DNA of 64,000 nucleotides from CBDUEF01 sp018063485 (lineage in GTDB: Bacteria; Pseudomonadota; Alphaproteobacteria; Rhodobacterales; Rhodobacteraceae). This document shows, piece after piece, positions 8,847 to 17,394 of this stretch; within the stretch, counting starts at the first letter, position 1, and each line of letters opens with the position of its first letter. The translations under genes were made by a program, and so were the position numbers. The DNA lies in assembly GCA_037045435.1 (NCBI GenBank), contig JBAOID010000018.1:124001-188000 (forward strand), read 5' to 3'. The notes beneath the pieces are model-generated. The model was given only the letters and a program-made list of their open reading frames with translations. It made no database searches and was not told the DNA's origin.

Positions 8847-9630
8847 CGATTTCCTGATCCGCGCCGCCCTTGCCGGCCTTGGCCTTTCCCTCGCCACCGG
8901 CCCATTGGGCAGTTTCGTTGTCTGGCGGCGCATGGCCTATTTCGGTGATGCCACCAGCCACGCCGCCATTCTCGGCGTGGCGCTGGCCCTTGCCCTGCAC
9001 CTGCCGATTGCCGCCGGCACGCTGTTTGTGGCGCTCGCGATGGCCTTGACGGTTTCGGCCCTGTCGGCAAGGGGTTGGGCGGTGGATACCACGCTGGGCG
9101 TGCTGGCCCATTCGGCACTGGCATTTGGTCTTGTGGCGATTTCCTATGTGCCCGCCGTGCGCACCGATCTTTCCAGCTACCTTTTCGGCGATATTCTCGC
9201 CGTCAGCGCCAAGGATCTGTTCTTTATCTGGGCCACCGCTGCCCTGACACTCGCGCTCTTGGCGTGGCGCTGGCAGGCGCTGTTGACCTCCACAGTCAGT
9301 GAAGATCTCGCCCATGCCTCGGGCCTGAACCCGCATCGCGAAAAGCTGGTACTGACGCTGGCGCTGGCGCTGACCGTGGCCTTCAGCCTCAAGATTGTCG
9401 GCGCCTTGCTGATTGCGGCGATGCTGATCATCCCCGCCGCCGCCGCCCGCACCCTTTCGCGCAGCCCCGAGGCGATGGCGGGCCTTGCGATCCTGTTTGG
9501 TGCAAGCGCCTCGCTCGCGGGTCTTGCGCTTTCCCTCTGGCAAGACACCCCTGCTGGCCCCTCCATCGTCAGCGCCGCGGCGCTCATCTTCATCGCCGCC
9601 ACCCTCGCCACCCGCCGCGCGCTGCGCTGA
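8839..9630 (+). CDS. znuB: Zinc ABC transporter permease ZnuB
   Basis: A 263-aa polytopic inner-membrane permease of the ABC-3 family, with about eight hydrophobic segments. The family motif region SFVVWRRMAYFGDATSHAAILG near the N-terminus and the SDLSSYLFGD-like segment (RTDLSSYLFGDILAV) are recognisable. I chose the ATG at 8839 (MIDDFLIRAAL), which overlaps the end of znuC. An in-frame ATG at 8824 is also possible. It completes the zur-znuC-znuB operon. Confidence 0.92.
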   Translation: MIDDFLIRAALAGLGLSLATGPLGSFVVWRRMAYFGDATSHAAILGVALALALHLPIAAGTLFVALAMALTVSALSARGWAVDTTLGVLAHSALAFGLVAISYVPAVRTDLSSYLFGDILAVSAKDLFFIWATAALTLALLAWRWQALLTSTVSEDLAHASGLNPHREKLVLTLALALTVAFSLKIVGALLIAAMLIIPAAAARTLSRSPEAMAGLAILFGASASLAGLALSLWQDTPAGPSIVSAAALIFIAATLATRRALR

Positions 9631-9744
9631 ACAGGTCGCATTTTCGGCCCTATGTCGTTTTTATCTCGCGAGTGTCGGCTCCTCTTGCCCTTGCGCCCCG
9701 GCATCTGCCACATATGATCTCAAAATCGCATCGCGGAGTTCCCC

Positions 9745-12240
9745 ATGAAAACCCATGTCAAAGCGCTTGTTGTCGGCGGTGGCGCTGTCGGCACCGGCAT
9801 CGCCTATCACCTTGCCAAAGCCGGGTGGGACACCATGCTGGTCGAGCGCGACGAGCTGACCTCTGGCTCCACCTGGCACGCGGCGGGTCTTTTGCCCCTG
9901 TTCAACATGGGCTATGCCACCACCCATATCCACAAGTACTCGGTCGATTTCTACAAATCGCTTGAGGCCGAAACCGGGTTGAATGCAGGCTTTGCCGTGG
10001 TTGGCAATTTGCGGATGGCGCAACGGGCCGAACGCATGGATGAATACATGCTGTATTCCTCTGTCGCCGAAACCGCCGGAGTGTACCATGAATTCCTGAC
10101 GCCCGCGCAGATCAAGGAACGCTGGCCCCTGGTGCGCACCGATGATCTGATCGGCGCGCTTTATCATCCGCAAGATGGCTATATCAACCCCGCCGATGTC
10201 ACGCAGGCGATGGCCAAAGGCGCGCGGCAGTTGGGCTGCACCTTCGAGCGGAAAATTCAGGTCGATGGCTATCGCTGGACCGGTTCGGAATGGATTGTGT
10301 CTTGTACCCGGATGATCGAGCAGGGCGGCAATCTGGTGCCTTCGGATGAGAAATACGAAATTCACGCCGAACATGTTGTCACCGCCACCGGCAACCACGC
10401 CCAACGCACCGCGCGGCTGTTGGGGATCAAGATCCCGGCAATCCCGGTCGAACACCAATATATCGTGACCGAACCCGATCCGATGCTGCAAGAATATCGC
10501 AAGACCCATGGCGAACACCCGGTCCTGCGCGACGCCGACGCGAAATGGTATGTCCGTGAAGAACGCGGCGGCTGGATCCTTGGCCCTTATGAAAAGGGCG
10601 CCCCCGCGCGCTTTGAATATGACGTGCCGCAAAGCTTCCGCGCCGATCTGTTCCCGCTGGATCTTGAGCGGATCGAGGCCGAATACATGTCGATGATCCA
10701 TCGGTTGCCATCTTCGGAAACCGTTGGTCTGAAAGACGATTTCAACGGTCCGATCTGCTATACGCCTGACGGCAACCCGCTGGTCGGCCCCGCTCCGGGC
10801 CTGCGCAACATGTGGCTGGCCGAGGGCTTTTCCTTTGGCATCACCGCCGCCGGTGGCACCGGCTATTACCTCGCGCAGATGATGGTGAATGGCGAGGCCG
10901 AGATCGACATGGCCAGCCTCGATCCGCGCCGCTATGGCAATTGGATCACCACCGAATACGCCGCCCGCAAGAACGAGGAATGCTATGATCACGTCTTTGT
11001 CTTGCACCACCCCGATGAAGAGCGTGAAGCCGCACGCCCCCTGCGCACCGCGCCCGTCTATGACCGCCAAAAGGCGCTGGGCGCGCAATTTGGTCAGGTC
11101 AACGGCTGGGAACGTCCGATCTATTACGGCCCGCTGAATGCGCCAGAAGATTTCGACCATAATTCGCGCAGCTTCCGCCGGGGCGGTTGGTGGCAATATG
11201 CGGTGGATGAGGCCAGGGCCATCCGCGAAACGGCCGGTTTGATTGACGCCACCGCCTTTGCCAAACATATCGTGCGCGGGGCTGGGGCCACGGCCTTCCT
11301 CGATTGGTTCACCTGCAATGCCTTGCCCAAAGTGGGCCGCATCAATCTGACCTATGCGCTGACGCCTGCGGGCACCACGCGCACAGAATACACCATCGTG
11401 CGCAATGGCGAGAGTGATTATTATCTTGTCTCCGCTGGCGCTTGGACGGCCTATGACGCCGATTTCCTGCGCAAATGCGCCGAGGATATGGCCCCGACCT
11501 TCGGCCATATCGACATCCATGATGTCACCACCCAATGGGGCGTGTTCGCCATCGCCGGGCCGAACAGCCGCAAGATATTGGCCGAGGTGATCAAGGACGC
11601 CAACCCCGAAACTGCCCTTTCGAACAAGCGTTTCCCTTGGCTTTCGGCGCGCAAGATCGAGCTTGGCATGTGCCCGGTCAATGCGATCCGCGTGGCCTAT
11701 ACCGGCGAATTGGGTTGGGAACTGCACCACCCGATCGAGATGCAGCGCTACCTGTGGGATTTGCTGCTGAAAGCAGGTGAAAAGCACGGGATGAAACTGG
11801 TCGGCGCGCGGGCGCAGAACTGGTTGCGGCAGGAGAAATCCTATCGCGCCTTTGGCAATGAACTTGGCCGCGATGCAACACCCTTGGAGGCGGCACTCGA
11901 CCGCTTTGTGGACCTCTCGAAAGATTTTCAGGGCAAACAGGCAATGCTGGATGTCGGCATCCGCTCCAAATGCTGCACCCTGCTGATCGACGGGCCAGCC
12001 GACACCGATCCTTGGGGCAAAGAAGCGCTGCTGCATGACGGCGTCAAGATCGGCCGTCTGACCTCGGGCGGCTATTCGGTGGCCTTTGGCAAGCAGATCG
12101 GCATGGGCTATGTGCGCCCCGATCTGGCCGCTGTTGGCACCAAGCTGAAGGTGCGGATGAACCGCGAGTTGTGGGATTGCGAAGTGGTCGAGGACAGCCC
12201 GTTTGACCCCTCAAATGCCCGCATCCGGGTGGATGGCTGA
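9745..12240 (+). CDS. Dimethylglycine/sarcosine dehydrogenase-like flavoprotein
   Basis: An 831-aa protein with an N-terminal FAD-binding DAO domain (ALVVGGGAVGTGIAYHLAKAG) and the SGSTWHAAGLL motif, whose His carries covalent FAD in dimethylglycine and sarcosine dehydrogenases. A middle FAO_M segment follows, then a C-terminal aminomethyltransferase (GCV_T) half (residues about 430-800; GVFAIAGPNSRKIL, YTGELGWELH) that binds tetrahydrofolate. Such enzymes oxidatively demethylate N-methyl amino acids and pass the one-carbon unit to THF. The gene stands alone and has no obvious partner subunit; substrate (dimethylglycine, sarcosine or another N-methyl compound) cannot be fixed. Intact frame. 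Confidence 0.85.
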   Translation: MKTHVKALVVGGGAVGTGIAYHLAKAGWDTMLVERDELTSGSTWHAAGLLPLFNMGYATTHIHKYSVDFYKSLEAETGLNAGFAVVGNLRMAQRAERMDEYMLYSSVAETAGVYHEFLTPAQIKERWPLVRTDDLIGALYHPQDGYINPADVTQAMAKGARQLGCTFERKIQVDGYRWTGSEWIVSCTRMIEQGGNLVPSDEKYEIHAEHVVTATGNHAQRTARLLGIKIPAIPVEHQYIVTEPDPMLQEYRKTHGEHPVLRDADAKWYVREERGGWILGPYEKGAPARFEYDVPQSFRADLFPLDLERIEAEYMSMIHRLPSSETVGLKDDFNGPICYTPDGNPLVGPAPGLRNMWLAEGFSFGITAAGGTGYYLAQMMVNGEAEIDMASLDPRRYGNWITTEYAARKNEECYDHVFVLHHPDEEREAARPLRTAPVYDRQKALGAQFGQVNGWERPIYYGPLNAPEDFDHNSRSFRRGGWWQYAVDEARAIRETAGLIDATAFAKHIVRGAGATAFLDWFTCNALPKVGRINLTYALTPAGTTRTEYTIVRNGESDYYLVSAGAWTAYDADFLRKCAEDMAPTFGHIDIHDVTTQWGVFAIAGPNSRKILAEVIKDANPETALSNKRFPWLSARKIELGMCPVNAIRVAYTGELGWELHHPIEMQRYLWDLLLKAGEKHGMKLVGARAQNWLRQEKSYRAFGNELGRDATPLEAALDRFVDLSKDFQGKQAMLDVGIRSKCCTLLIDGPADTDPWGKEALLHDGVKIGRLTSGGYSVAFGKQIGMGYVRPDLAAVGTKLKVRMNRELWDCEVVEDSPFDPSNARIRVDG

Positions 12241-12247
12241 CGGATTT

Positions 12248-12275
12248 CGGGCGGCGGGCTTGCCCTGCCGCCCGA
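12248..12275. terminator. Hairpin after the dimethylglycine dehydrogenase-like gene
   Basis: GGGCGGC and GCCGCCC enclose a second GGGC/GCCC pair, forming a strong GC-rich stem starting about 8 bases after the TGA stop. No clear T-run follows, so it may act as a weak or Rho-assisted terminator or as a 3' stabiliser. Confidence 0.45.
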
Positions 12276-12330
12276 TCTGTCTGGGTCAACCAAAGCATGG
12301 AGGTTTGCCCCCTGCGCTATGCTTGGAAAA

Positions 12331-12489
12331 TCACGATGCAAGTTCCATCTGACTTTCACAGACCGGTTTTGGGCCGATTGGATTGCTTGCGCCGGTCATA
12401 TGTGGTGCCGGCTTGAAAATTGCGGCCTCATCCGGATCAATCCGCGCCAAAACCAAACCGGCGACAGGATGCCCCATCGCCGTTACCAT
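12331..12489 (-). CDS. Possible 52-aa small protein coupled to the EF-hand gene
   Basis: The EF-hand stop and this ATG overlap as TAATG (12487-12491), a typical coupling signal. The frame then runs for 52 codons (MVTAMGHPVAGLVLARIDP..., ending CESQMELAS). Composition is protein-like, with Ala, Pro, Asp and few rare codons, but GC bias at third positions is only moderate and I recognise no family. It could be a true small coupled product or a chance frame. Confidence 0.3.
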   Translation of the reverse strand: MVTAMGHPVAGLVLARIDPDEAAIFKPAPHMTGASNPIGPKPVCESQMELAS

Positions 12490-12993
12490 TAGTTGACAGG
12501 ACCGAAATCGTCAGGGGTCACCGCACCATCGCCGTTGGTATCCAGCATCGGGAACAGCTTTTCGCTGGCTCCGGTGAATTCTGCCTCGGTCACCACACCG
12601 TCGCCATCGGCGTCGTTGAAGGCCGGGCTCATCAACTTCATGCATCATGCCGCCATGGCCCTTGCCGAACATCATCATCATGGCCTGCATACCGTTCGCG
12701 CCCTTGGCCTGACGCTTGCCCATCCCTTGGCCCATGCCTTTGGACTGCATCTCTTCGGCCATATGAGCCTCGACGCCTTGCCATTCTGCGGCGCTCAGGC
12801 TGCCATCGGAATCGGTATCGAACATCGCGAAAATATTGCCGCGCATCTCGGTAACTTCGGCCAAAGTGACCTTGCCGTCACTGTCCATGTCCCATTGCTC
12901 CATAAAATGCGCGCCCATATCGCCCATCTGGGCAAAGGCGGCAGAGCCTGCCAAAAGCAGGGCGGCGGTCAGCGCTGTGGTATATTTCATCAT
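12489..12993 (-). CDS. Secreted EF-hand (calmodulin-like) protein, one frame break
   Basis: A signal peptide (MMKYTTALTAALLLAGSAAFA) is followed by four EF-hand loops: DMDSDGKVTLAE, DTDSDGSLSAAE, then after a Met/Gly/Lys-rich linker (GMGQGMGKRQAKG, AMMMMFGKGHGGMM) DADGDGVVTEAE and DTNGDGAVTPDD. Calcium-coordinating Asp/Asn and Glu positions are intact. Near 12640 the frame slips by one base between MMH and KLMSPAFND; bridging it gives about 167 aa. The start at 12993 has a good Shine-Dalgarno (AAAGGA, six bases upstream). Periplasmic calcium binding is likely; no partner is evident. Confidence 0.8.
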
Positions 12994-13027
12994 GTTTCCT
13001 TTAAGGTTACTTCTCCAGATTGCCGGT

Positions 13028-13363
13028 TCAGGCCACCATCTCATCCCAGGCCGCCAGCGCATGGGCGGCATACATCAGCGCGGGGCCACCGCCCATTTGC
13101 ACTGCCATCGCCAGCACCGAGCCAAGCTCTTCACGGCTTGCACCCACCTTGATCAGCGCCTCGACATGCAAGGTGATGCATGGCTCGCAGCGTTGGGTAA
13201 CCGCGATGCCCAGCGCCACAAATTCGCGGGTTTTCTTGTCCACGGGGCCATCCACCATCGCGCCACTTGACAGGGCGGCAAAGCCCTTGGCGGTTTCGGG
13301 GTTCAGCTTGTTCAGCGCGCGCAACTCGCTGCGGATGTTGGTGTTGGTTTGGGCATAAGACAT
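13028..13363 (-). CDS. Carboxymuconolactone decarboxylase / AhpD-like protein
   Basis: A 111-aa all-helical protein of the CMD/AhpD family. The redox-type CxxC motif with downstream His is clear: QRCEPCITLHVEALIKVGAS. This favours a peroxidase-linked disulfide function over decarboxylation. The start at 13363 (MSYAQTNTN) is supported by AAAGGAG upstream; a longer frame exists but lacks family similarity. Its promoter region (13364-13453) carries a perfect FNR box and an element shared with sqr, suggesting control by oxygen and by reactive sulfur. Confidence 0.88.
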   Translation of the reverse strand: MSYAQTNTNIRSELRALNKLNPETAKGFAALSSGAMVDGPVDKKTREFVALGIAVTQRCEPCITLHVEALIKVGASREELGSVLAMAVQMGGGPALMYAAHALAAWDEMVA

Positions 13364-13415
13364 CAGTGCACTCCTTTGACTTGCCTTGATGTAACAGAGG
13401 CAGTCGGGAAGAAGC

Positions 13416-13429
13416 TTGATCTGCATCAA
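13416..13429. promoter_or_regulatory. FNR/FnrL box upstream of the AhpD-like gene
   Basis: TTGATCTGCATCAA is an exact TTGAT-N4-ATCAA palindrome. Its centre is about 60 bases from the start codon, and a TGTTAC-like -10 lies about 29 bases further downstream, close to the class II (-41.5) geometry for activation. The only gene reading out of this region is the leftward AhpD-like gene. Confidence 0.8.
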
Positions 13430-13431
13430 AC

Positions 13432-13451
13432 ATATGCAAATATAAGAATGT
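13432..13451. promoter_or_regulatory. Operator-like element shared with sqr
   Basis: ATATGCAAATATAAGAATGT matches 17 of 20 bases with the element at 17395-17414 upstream of sqr. Read on the minus strand, the core is ATTC-N8-GCAT, one base away from the ATTC-N8-GAAT form that I recall for the persulfide sensor SqrR/BigR. It lies two bases from the FNR box, so the two factors could compete or cooperate. Confidence 0.5.
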
Positions 13452-13453
13452 GA

Positions 13454-14209
13454 TTAGCGGAGATATGCCGACCATTCCGCCTTTGATCCGCCAAAGACGT
13501 TCAGATCGGCGCGCCCGGTGATGCCCGGCACCAGGCCAGTGCTGGTGTATTGCCAGAAAGTCCAGTTCTGACCGGGGAATTTCTCGGATGGATGCCCGGC
13601 CACCGAGCGCAGCCAGAAATCAACACCCTGCAGGCGGCCAAGATCGTTGTCCTGATAGAAATCGACCGAAGTATAGAGAATCGGACGCTTGCCGTAATGA
13701 GCGGTGACGATCTCGATAAAGCGCCGGGCCTCGGCGCGGACCTGATCCTGCGGCGGACGGATGGTGCAGGTGGGCGAAAACGGCGTCCATTCCATATCCA
13801 GAACGGGGGGCAAAGCATTGGCCGCACGCGGCACATTGGCGATGAACCATCGCGCCTGCGCCTCTGCGGGGCCGCAGAGGTAAAAGAAATGATAGGCTCC
13901 GCGCGGCAACCCCGCCCGCGCCGCCCCGCGCCAATTGTCCATGAACCGTGAATCCACCCTGTCGCCGCCCTCGGTCGCCTTGATGAAGGCGAAGGCGGCG
14001 CCTCCCTGTTGCAGGGTGGCCCAATCGATATCCCCCTGATATTTCGACACATCTACCCCATGCACCGGATAGCGTTTGGGCCCGCGATGGTCCCAATCAT
14101 AAGGATCGGCATCCTGGAATGTGCCGTGAATGGGCGTGGCACGCGGGGCCGGACGCCCGCCGCAGGCGGCAAGGGTCAGGCACAAAAGAATCATTACAAT
14201 GCGGATCAT
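13454..14209 (-). CDS. GH25 lysozyme-like lipoprotein
   Basis: A 251-aa protein with a lipoprotein signal (MIRIVMILLCLTLAAC; lipobox LAAC) and a glycoside hydrolase family 25 muramidase domain. Family marks include GVDVSKYQGDIDWATL, AFIKATEGG, YHFFYLCGP, the catalytic Asp/Glu of PVLDMEW, and the C-terminal WQYTSTG. It should cleave the MurNAc-GlcNAc bond of peptidoglycan from a membrane-anchored position. The stop lies 90 bases upstream of the AhpD-like gene in the same direction. Confidence 0.9.
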   Translation of the reverse strand: MIRIVMILLCLTLAACGGRPAPRATPIHGTFQDADPYDWDHRGPKRYPVHGVDVSKYQGDIDWATLQQGGAAFAFIKATEGGDRVDSRFMDNWRGAARAGLPRGAYHFFYLCGPAEAQARWFIANVPRAANALPPVLDMEWTPFSPTCTIRPPQDQVRAEARRFIEIVTAHYGKRPILYTSVDFYQDNDLGRLQGVDFWLRSVAGHPSEKFPGQNWTFWQYTSTGLVPGITGRADLNVFGGSKAEWSAYLR

Positions 14210-14240
14210 GGGTCCATGGTGGCCGATTCCGCGCCCGCTG

Positions 14241-14864
14241 TCAGGCAGGTTTACGCGCGATCAGCGAAAGGTTGTTGGCGGGCATCTCACGGATCGTCAC
14301 GCTCAGCCCATGACGGGCCAACAGCCCCATTGCCCAATCGCGATCCTTGTAGCCGACCTCGGGGTTCTGCGCCCGCAACGAGGCGTCAAATGCCCTGTCG
14401 CCGTCGCTGGTGGCCAAACCATCGCGCAAGAACGGCCCATAGATCAGCGCCACCCCGCCGGGGGTCAGCGCGGCTGCGATCTCGGCCAGAACGACCTCGC
14501 AGGCAGGTGTCGCGATCAGATGCAACAGATTTACCAGCAGCACCGCGTCCGACGGATGCGCCGCCGCCCAACCGGGGCGTGCGGCATCCAGCACAATCGG
14601 CGGCAGGGCAGGGGTGCCCGCAGTCCAGCCCGCAATCGTGGCCAGATTGGCCTCATCCACATCGGTCGGTTGCCAGATCAGGCCGGGCAGGGCGCTGGAA
14701 AACGCCGCAGCATGCTGCCCCGTGCCCGAGGCAATCTCCAACAACCGCCCCCGTGCAGGCATGATCTCGTGCAACAGGGCCAGAAGGCTATCGGCATTGC
14801 GCTCGGCCGACGGCGCATGGCGCAAGCCGCCCTTTTCGGGCGCGCCACTGTCAGGCAAGATCAC
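14241..14864 (-). CDS. DUF938 SAM-dependent methyltransferase
   Basis: A 207-aa class I methyltransferase-like protein of DUF938. The N-terminal RHAPSAERNAD and the SAM-binding LLEIASGTGQHAAAF motif are distinctive, followed by WQPTDVDEANL and a C-terminal KDRDWAMGLLARHGL. The start is GTG at 14864, overlapping the upstream oxidoreductase stop as GTGA, so the two are translationally coupled. The methyl acceptor is unknown. Confidence 0.85.
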   Translation of the reverse strand: MILPDSGAPEKGGLRHAPSAERNADSLLALLHEIMPARGRLLEIASGTGQHAAAFSSALPGLIWQPTDVDEANLATIAGWTAGTPALPPIVLDAARPGWAAAHPSDAVLLVNLLHLIATPACEVVLAEIAAALTPGGVALIYGPFLRDGLATSDGDRAFDASLRAQNPEVGYKDRDWAMGLLARHGLSVTIREMPANNLSLIARKPA

Positions 14865-15937
14865 GTGAACCGCGCAGGCGACAGGGCGGCGATCAGCGGC
14901 GCTTCCAGACTGGGGGCCTGACCGGTGATCAGATCCGCGGCAAGCTGGCTGGCGGCGGCGCTCGATTGAAAGCCATAGCCGCCCTGACCGCCCAGCCAGA
15001 AGAACGAGGGATCTTGCGGCGCAGGCCCGATCACCAGCACCCGATCAGGCGAAAAGGTGCGCAAACCTGCCCAGGAGGCCAAAAGCCGCGTCACCGGCTC
15101 TGTCACCATCGCCTCATAGCGCGCCAGCCCCTCGGCCAGCACCATATCATCAGCCCAGGCGTCATGCGGCTCCATCGGCTGTTCCTCGGCGGGAGATACG
15201 ATCAGCGCCCCCGCGTCAGGCTTGGCGTACCAGGTTTCGCCGGCGCCAAAAACCATTGGCCAGCCGGAAACATCCAACCCGCCCGGCGCCGGTATCCGCG
15301 CCATCGAGCGACGCATCGGCTGAAAGCCCAAAGGCGCGATCCCGGCAAGCGCCGCAATCTGATCCACCCAGGCCCCCGCCGCATTGATCAGCACCGCGCC
15401 CGAATAGCTGCCCGCGCTGGTTTCCACCTGCCAGCCCGCGCGCGCTTTGGAAATTGCAGAAACCCGGGCCGAAGTGACGATCTCGGTCCCATGGCTGCGG
15501 GCGGCGCGCGCAAAGCTCTGCACCAAACGATCCGTGTCAATGTCCCAGGCATTGAAAGCCATGGCGCATCGGGCCACTTGATCATTCAGGATCGGCACCA
15601 ATGCCCGCGCCTGCTCTACCGGAATTTCCGGCAATTCCATGTCGGCGATGTCGCGGTTGAAAACTTCTGCCTCATCGGCACGGGCCACGATCATCAAACC
15701 GCGCTCTGACAGCACCCCGGCCTCGCGGAAATAGTCCCCCGACGCCATCGAAAGCCCCACCACCGGGGCCAGCCCATAGCGCGGCTCATACATTGCCGCC
15801 GACCGCCCCGAGGCATGATGCGCCAGATGGCTTTCCGCCTCAAGCAGTACCACCTTGCCATGGGGGGCCAGCCGCGCTGCCGCCGACACCCCGGCAATCC
15901 CGCCGCCAATGATCAGAAAATCCGCAGCCATCTCCAT
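14861..15937 (-). CDS. FAD-dependent oxidoreductase (DAO family, D-amino-acid dehydrogenase-like)
   Basis: A 358-aa flavoprotein with an N-terminal dinucleotide fold (DFLIIGGGIAGVSAAARL), a GRSAAMYEPRYG flavin contact segment and the C-terminal WAGLRTFSPDRVLVIGPAP and GGQGGYGFQSS pieces seen in D-arginine dehydrogenase and glycine oxidase relatives. It most likely oxidises a D-amino acid or a secondary amine. It is coupled to the DUF938 methyltransferase. The real substrate cannot be read from sequence. Confidence 0.8.
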   Translation of the reverse strand: MEMAADFLIIGGGIAGVSAAARLAPHGKVVLLEAESHLAHHASGRSAAMYEPRYGLAPVVGLSMASGDYFREAGVLSERGLMIVARADEAEVFNRDIADMELPEIPVEQARALVPILNDQVARCAMAFNAWDIDTDRLVQSFARAARSHGTEIVTSARVSAISKARAGWQVETSAGSYSGAVLINAAGAWVDQIAALAGIAPLGFQPMRRSMARIPAPGGLDVSGWPMVFGAGETWYAKPDAGALIVSPAEEQPMEPHDAWADDMVLAEGLARYEAMVTEPVTRLLASWAGLRTFSPDRVLVIGPAPQDPSFFWLGGQGGYGFQSSAAASQLAADLITGQAPSLEAPLIAALSPARFT

Positions 15938-15949
15938 CCCCTCAATTCA

Positions 15950-16015
15950 TCTGTCCGTAAATATCCTCGGGGGGGAGGTGGATGCAATCCACCTCGGGGG
16001 CGGAAGCCCCCTTTT
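15950..16015. repeat. Rhodobacterales-type intergenic palindromic element
   Basis: The segment holds CTGTCCGTAAATATCCTCGG, then a perfect hairpin (GAGGTGGAT, loop GCA, ATCCACCTC; 15975-15995) and a second (GGGGGC, loop GGAA, GCCCCC; 15996-16011) followed by TTTT on the plus strand. It lies just downstream of sqr (minus strand) and may end that transcript as RNA stem-loops. The CTGTC...AAATATCC core recurs at about 24299-24318 inside xdhB. Elements of this form are, to my knowledge, widespread between genes in this family. Confidence 0.65.
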
Positions 16016-16071
16016 CTTGATCAGACGAGGGGCAAGACCGCCCCCAAGAGCCGGTGATCCAATTCCTGGCC

Positions 16072-17358
16072 CTAGCCCTTGGTGGTTTCCTTCAGCTTGT
16101 TGATCCCCAACACCTTCATCGCCAGCCCCTCGTAGAACGGCTCCGAAGTACCCTTCTTGATCTTGCGCATGAAGTATTTCTCGAATCCCACCTTGGCCAG
16201 ATGTACCCATTTGCCCGAGGAGGACCAGTTCACATTGCGCGGCGGAATTTGTGGCTGGGCGACAAAAGCGATGCCCCCGTCACCGAAATCGGCCAGACAA
16301 ACCGCGTTCCAGGTGCCTACCTCTTCCGGCTCTTTGCCCCGCACCAGCGCGCCAATGTTATGGGCGGTCGCGGTCACCATCGATTCGATCATGAACCCGG
16401 TCTTCGGCACCCCGCAAGGCACCGGCGTCGGCCCCATCGGCGGGATCGCCACGCAAACCCCCACACCAAAGACATTGCGGTATTTCGGATTGCGCTGATG
16501 CTTGTCGACGATGGTAAAGCCGCGTGGGTTCGACAGGCCTTCAATCCCTTGCAGCGCCTTGATCCCGCGGAATGCCGGCAGCATCATCGAGAAGGCAAAG
16601 GGTAATTCCTTTTCCGCCTTCACGCTGCCATCGTCGTTGATTTCCTCAACGGTCATCTTGCCGTCTTCAACCCTTTTCACGCGGGTCGAGGTCAACCATT
16701 TGATATGCTTGCCGCGCATCTCGGATTCCAGGAGCCCCTTGGTATCGCCCACCCCGTCAAGGCCCAGATGCCCGACATAGGGTTCCGAGGTCACGAAGGT
16801 CATCGGCACCCGGTCGCGGACTTTGGCCTGCCGCAACGCGGTTTCCACGATGAACAGAAACTCATAGGCCGGGCCATAGCAACTTGCGCCCTGCACCGCG
16901 CCAATCACCACCGGGCCGGGATTGGCCAAGAGCTTGTCGAATACCTCCTTCGCAGCCAGGGCATGGTCAACATGGCACACCGATTGGGTGAAACCGCCAT
17001 GTGGCCCCAACCCTTCGATCTCATCAAAGGCCAATTCCGGCCCGGTCGCAATCACCAGATAGTCATAGCTGACGACCGACCCATCGGCCAATTCGATGCG
17101 GTTCTCTGTCGGGATCACCTTTTCCGCCGGAATGGCTTTGAAAGTGATGCCCTTTTTCGCCATGGTCGGTGCCAGATCAATGGTGATGTCATCGCGCTTG
17201 CGCCAGCCAACCGCGACCCATGGATTTGACGGTACGAAATGATACTTCGGATCCTTGGTGATCACCGTGATGGTGTCTTCCGCCCGCAACTGGTCGCGCA
17301 ACTCATAGGCCATGATCGACCCACCCAAGCCCGCCCCCAAAACCACCACATGCGCCAT
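16072..17358 (-). CDS. sqr: Sulfide:quinone oxidoreductase
   Basis: A 428-aa membrane-associated flavoprotein that oxidises sulfide to (poly)sulfur and passes electrons to quinone. The N-terminal FAD motif VVVLGAGLGGSIMAYELR is followed by the three cysteines expected of the Acidithiobacillus-type enzyme: QSVCHVDHA, GAVQGASCYGPAYEF, and VPCGVPKTGFMIE. An additional Cys lies in FGVGVCVAIPPMGPTPVPCG. The C-terminal amphipathic stretch (KVGFEKYFMRKIKKG) fits membrane docking. The AT-rich promoter carries an operator-like element shared with the AhpD-like gene. Length is normal and the frame intact. Confidence 0.92.
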   Translation of the reverse strand: MAHVVVLGAGLGGSIMAYELRDQLRAEDTITVITKDPKYHFVPSNPWVAVGWRKRDDITIDLAPTMAKKGITFKAIPAEKVIPTENRIELADGSVVSYDYLVIATGPELAFDEIEGLGPHGGFTQSVCHVDHALAAKEVFDKLLANPGPVVIGAVQGASCYGPAYEFLFIVETALRQAKVRDRVPMTFVTSEPYVGHLGLDGVGDTKGLLESEMRGKHIKWLTSTRVKRVEDGKMTVEEINDDGSVKAEKELPFAFSMMLPAFRGIKALQGIEGLSNPRGFTIVDKHQRNPKYRNVFGVGVCVAIPPMGPTPVPCGVPKTGFMIESMVTATAHNIGALVRGKEPEEVGTWNAVCLADFGDGGIAFVAQPQIPPRNVNWSSSGKWVHLAKVGFEKYFMRKIKKGTSEPFYEGLAMKVLGINKLKETTKG

Positions 17359-17394
17359 TTGACTGCTCCCGTCAGAAAAGGTTCAGGTCATATT

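Noticed and set aside
9661..12036. Long open frame (791 codons) opposite the dimethylglycine dehydrogenase-like gene
   Set aside because: Mirror frame of a high-GC gene; no family features, and the plus-strand gene is clearly real.
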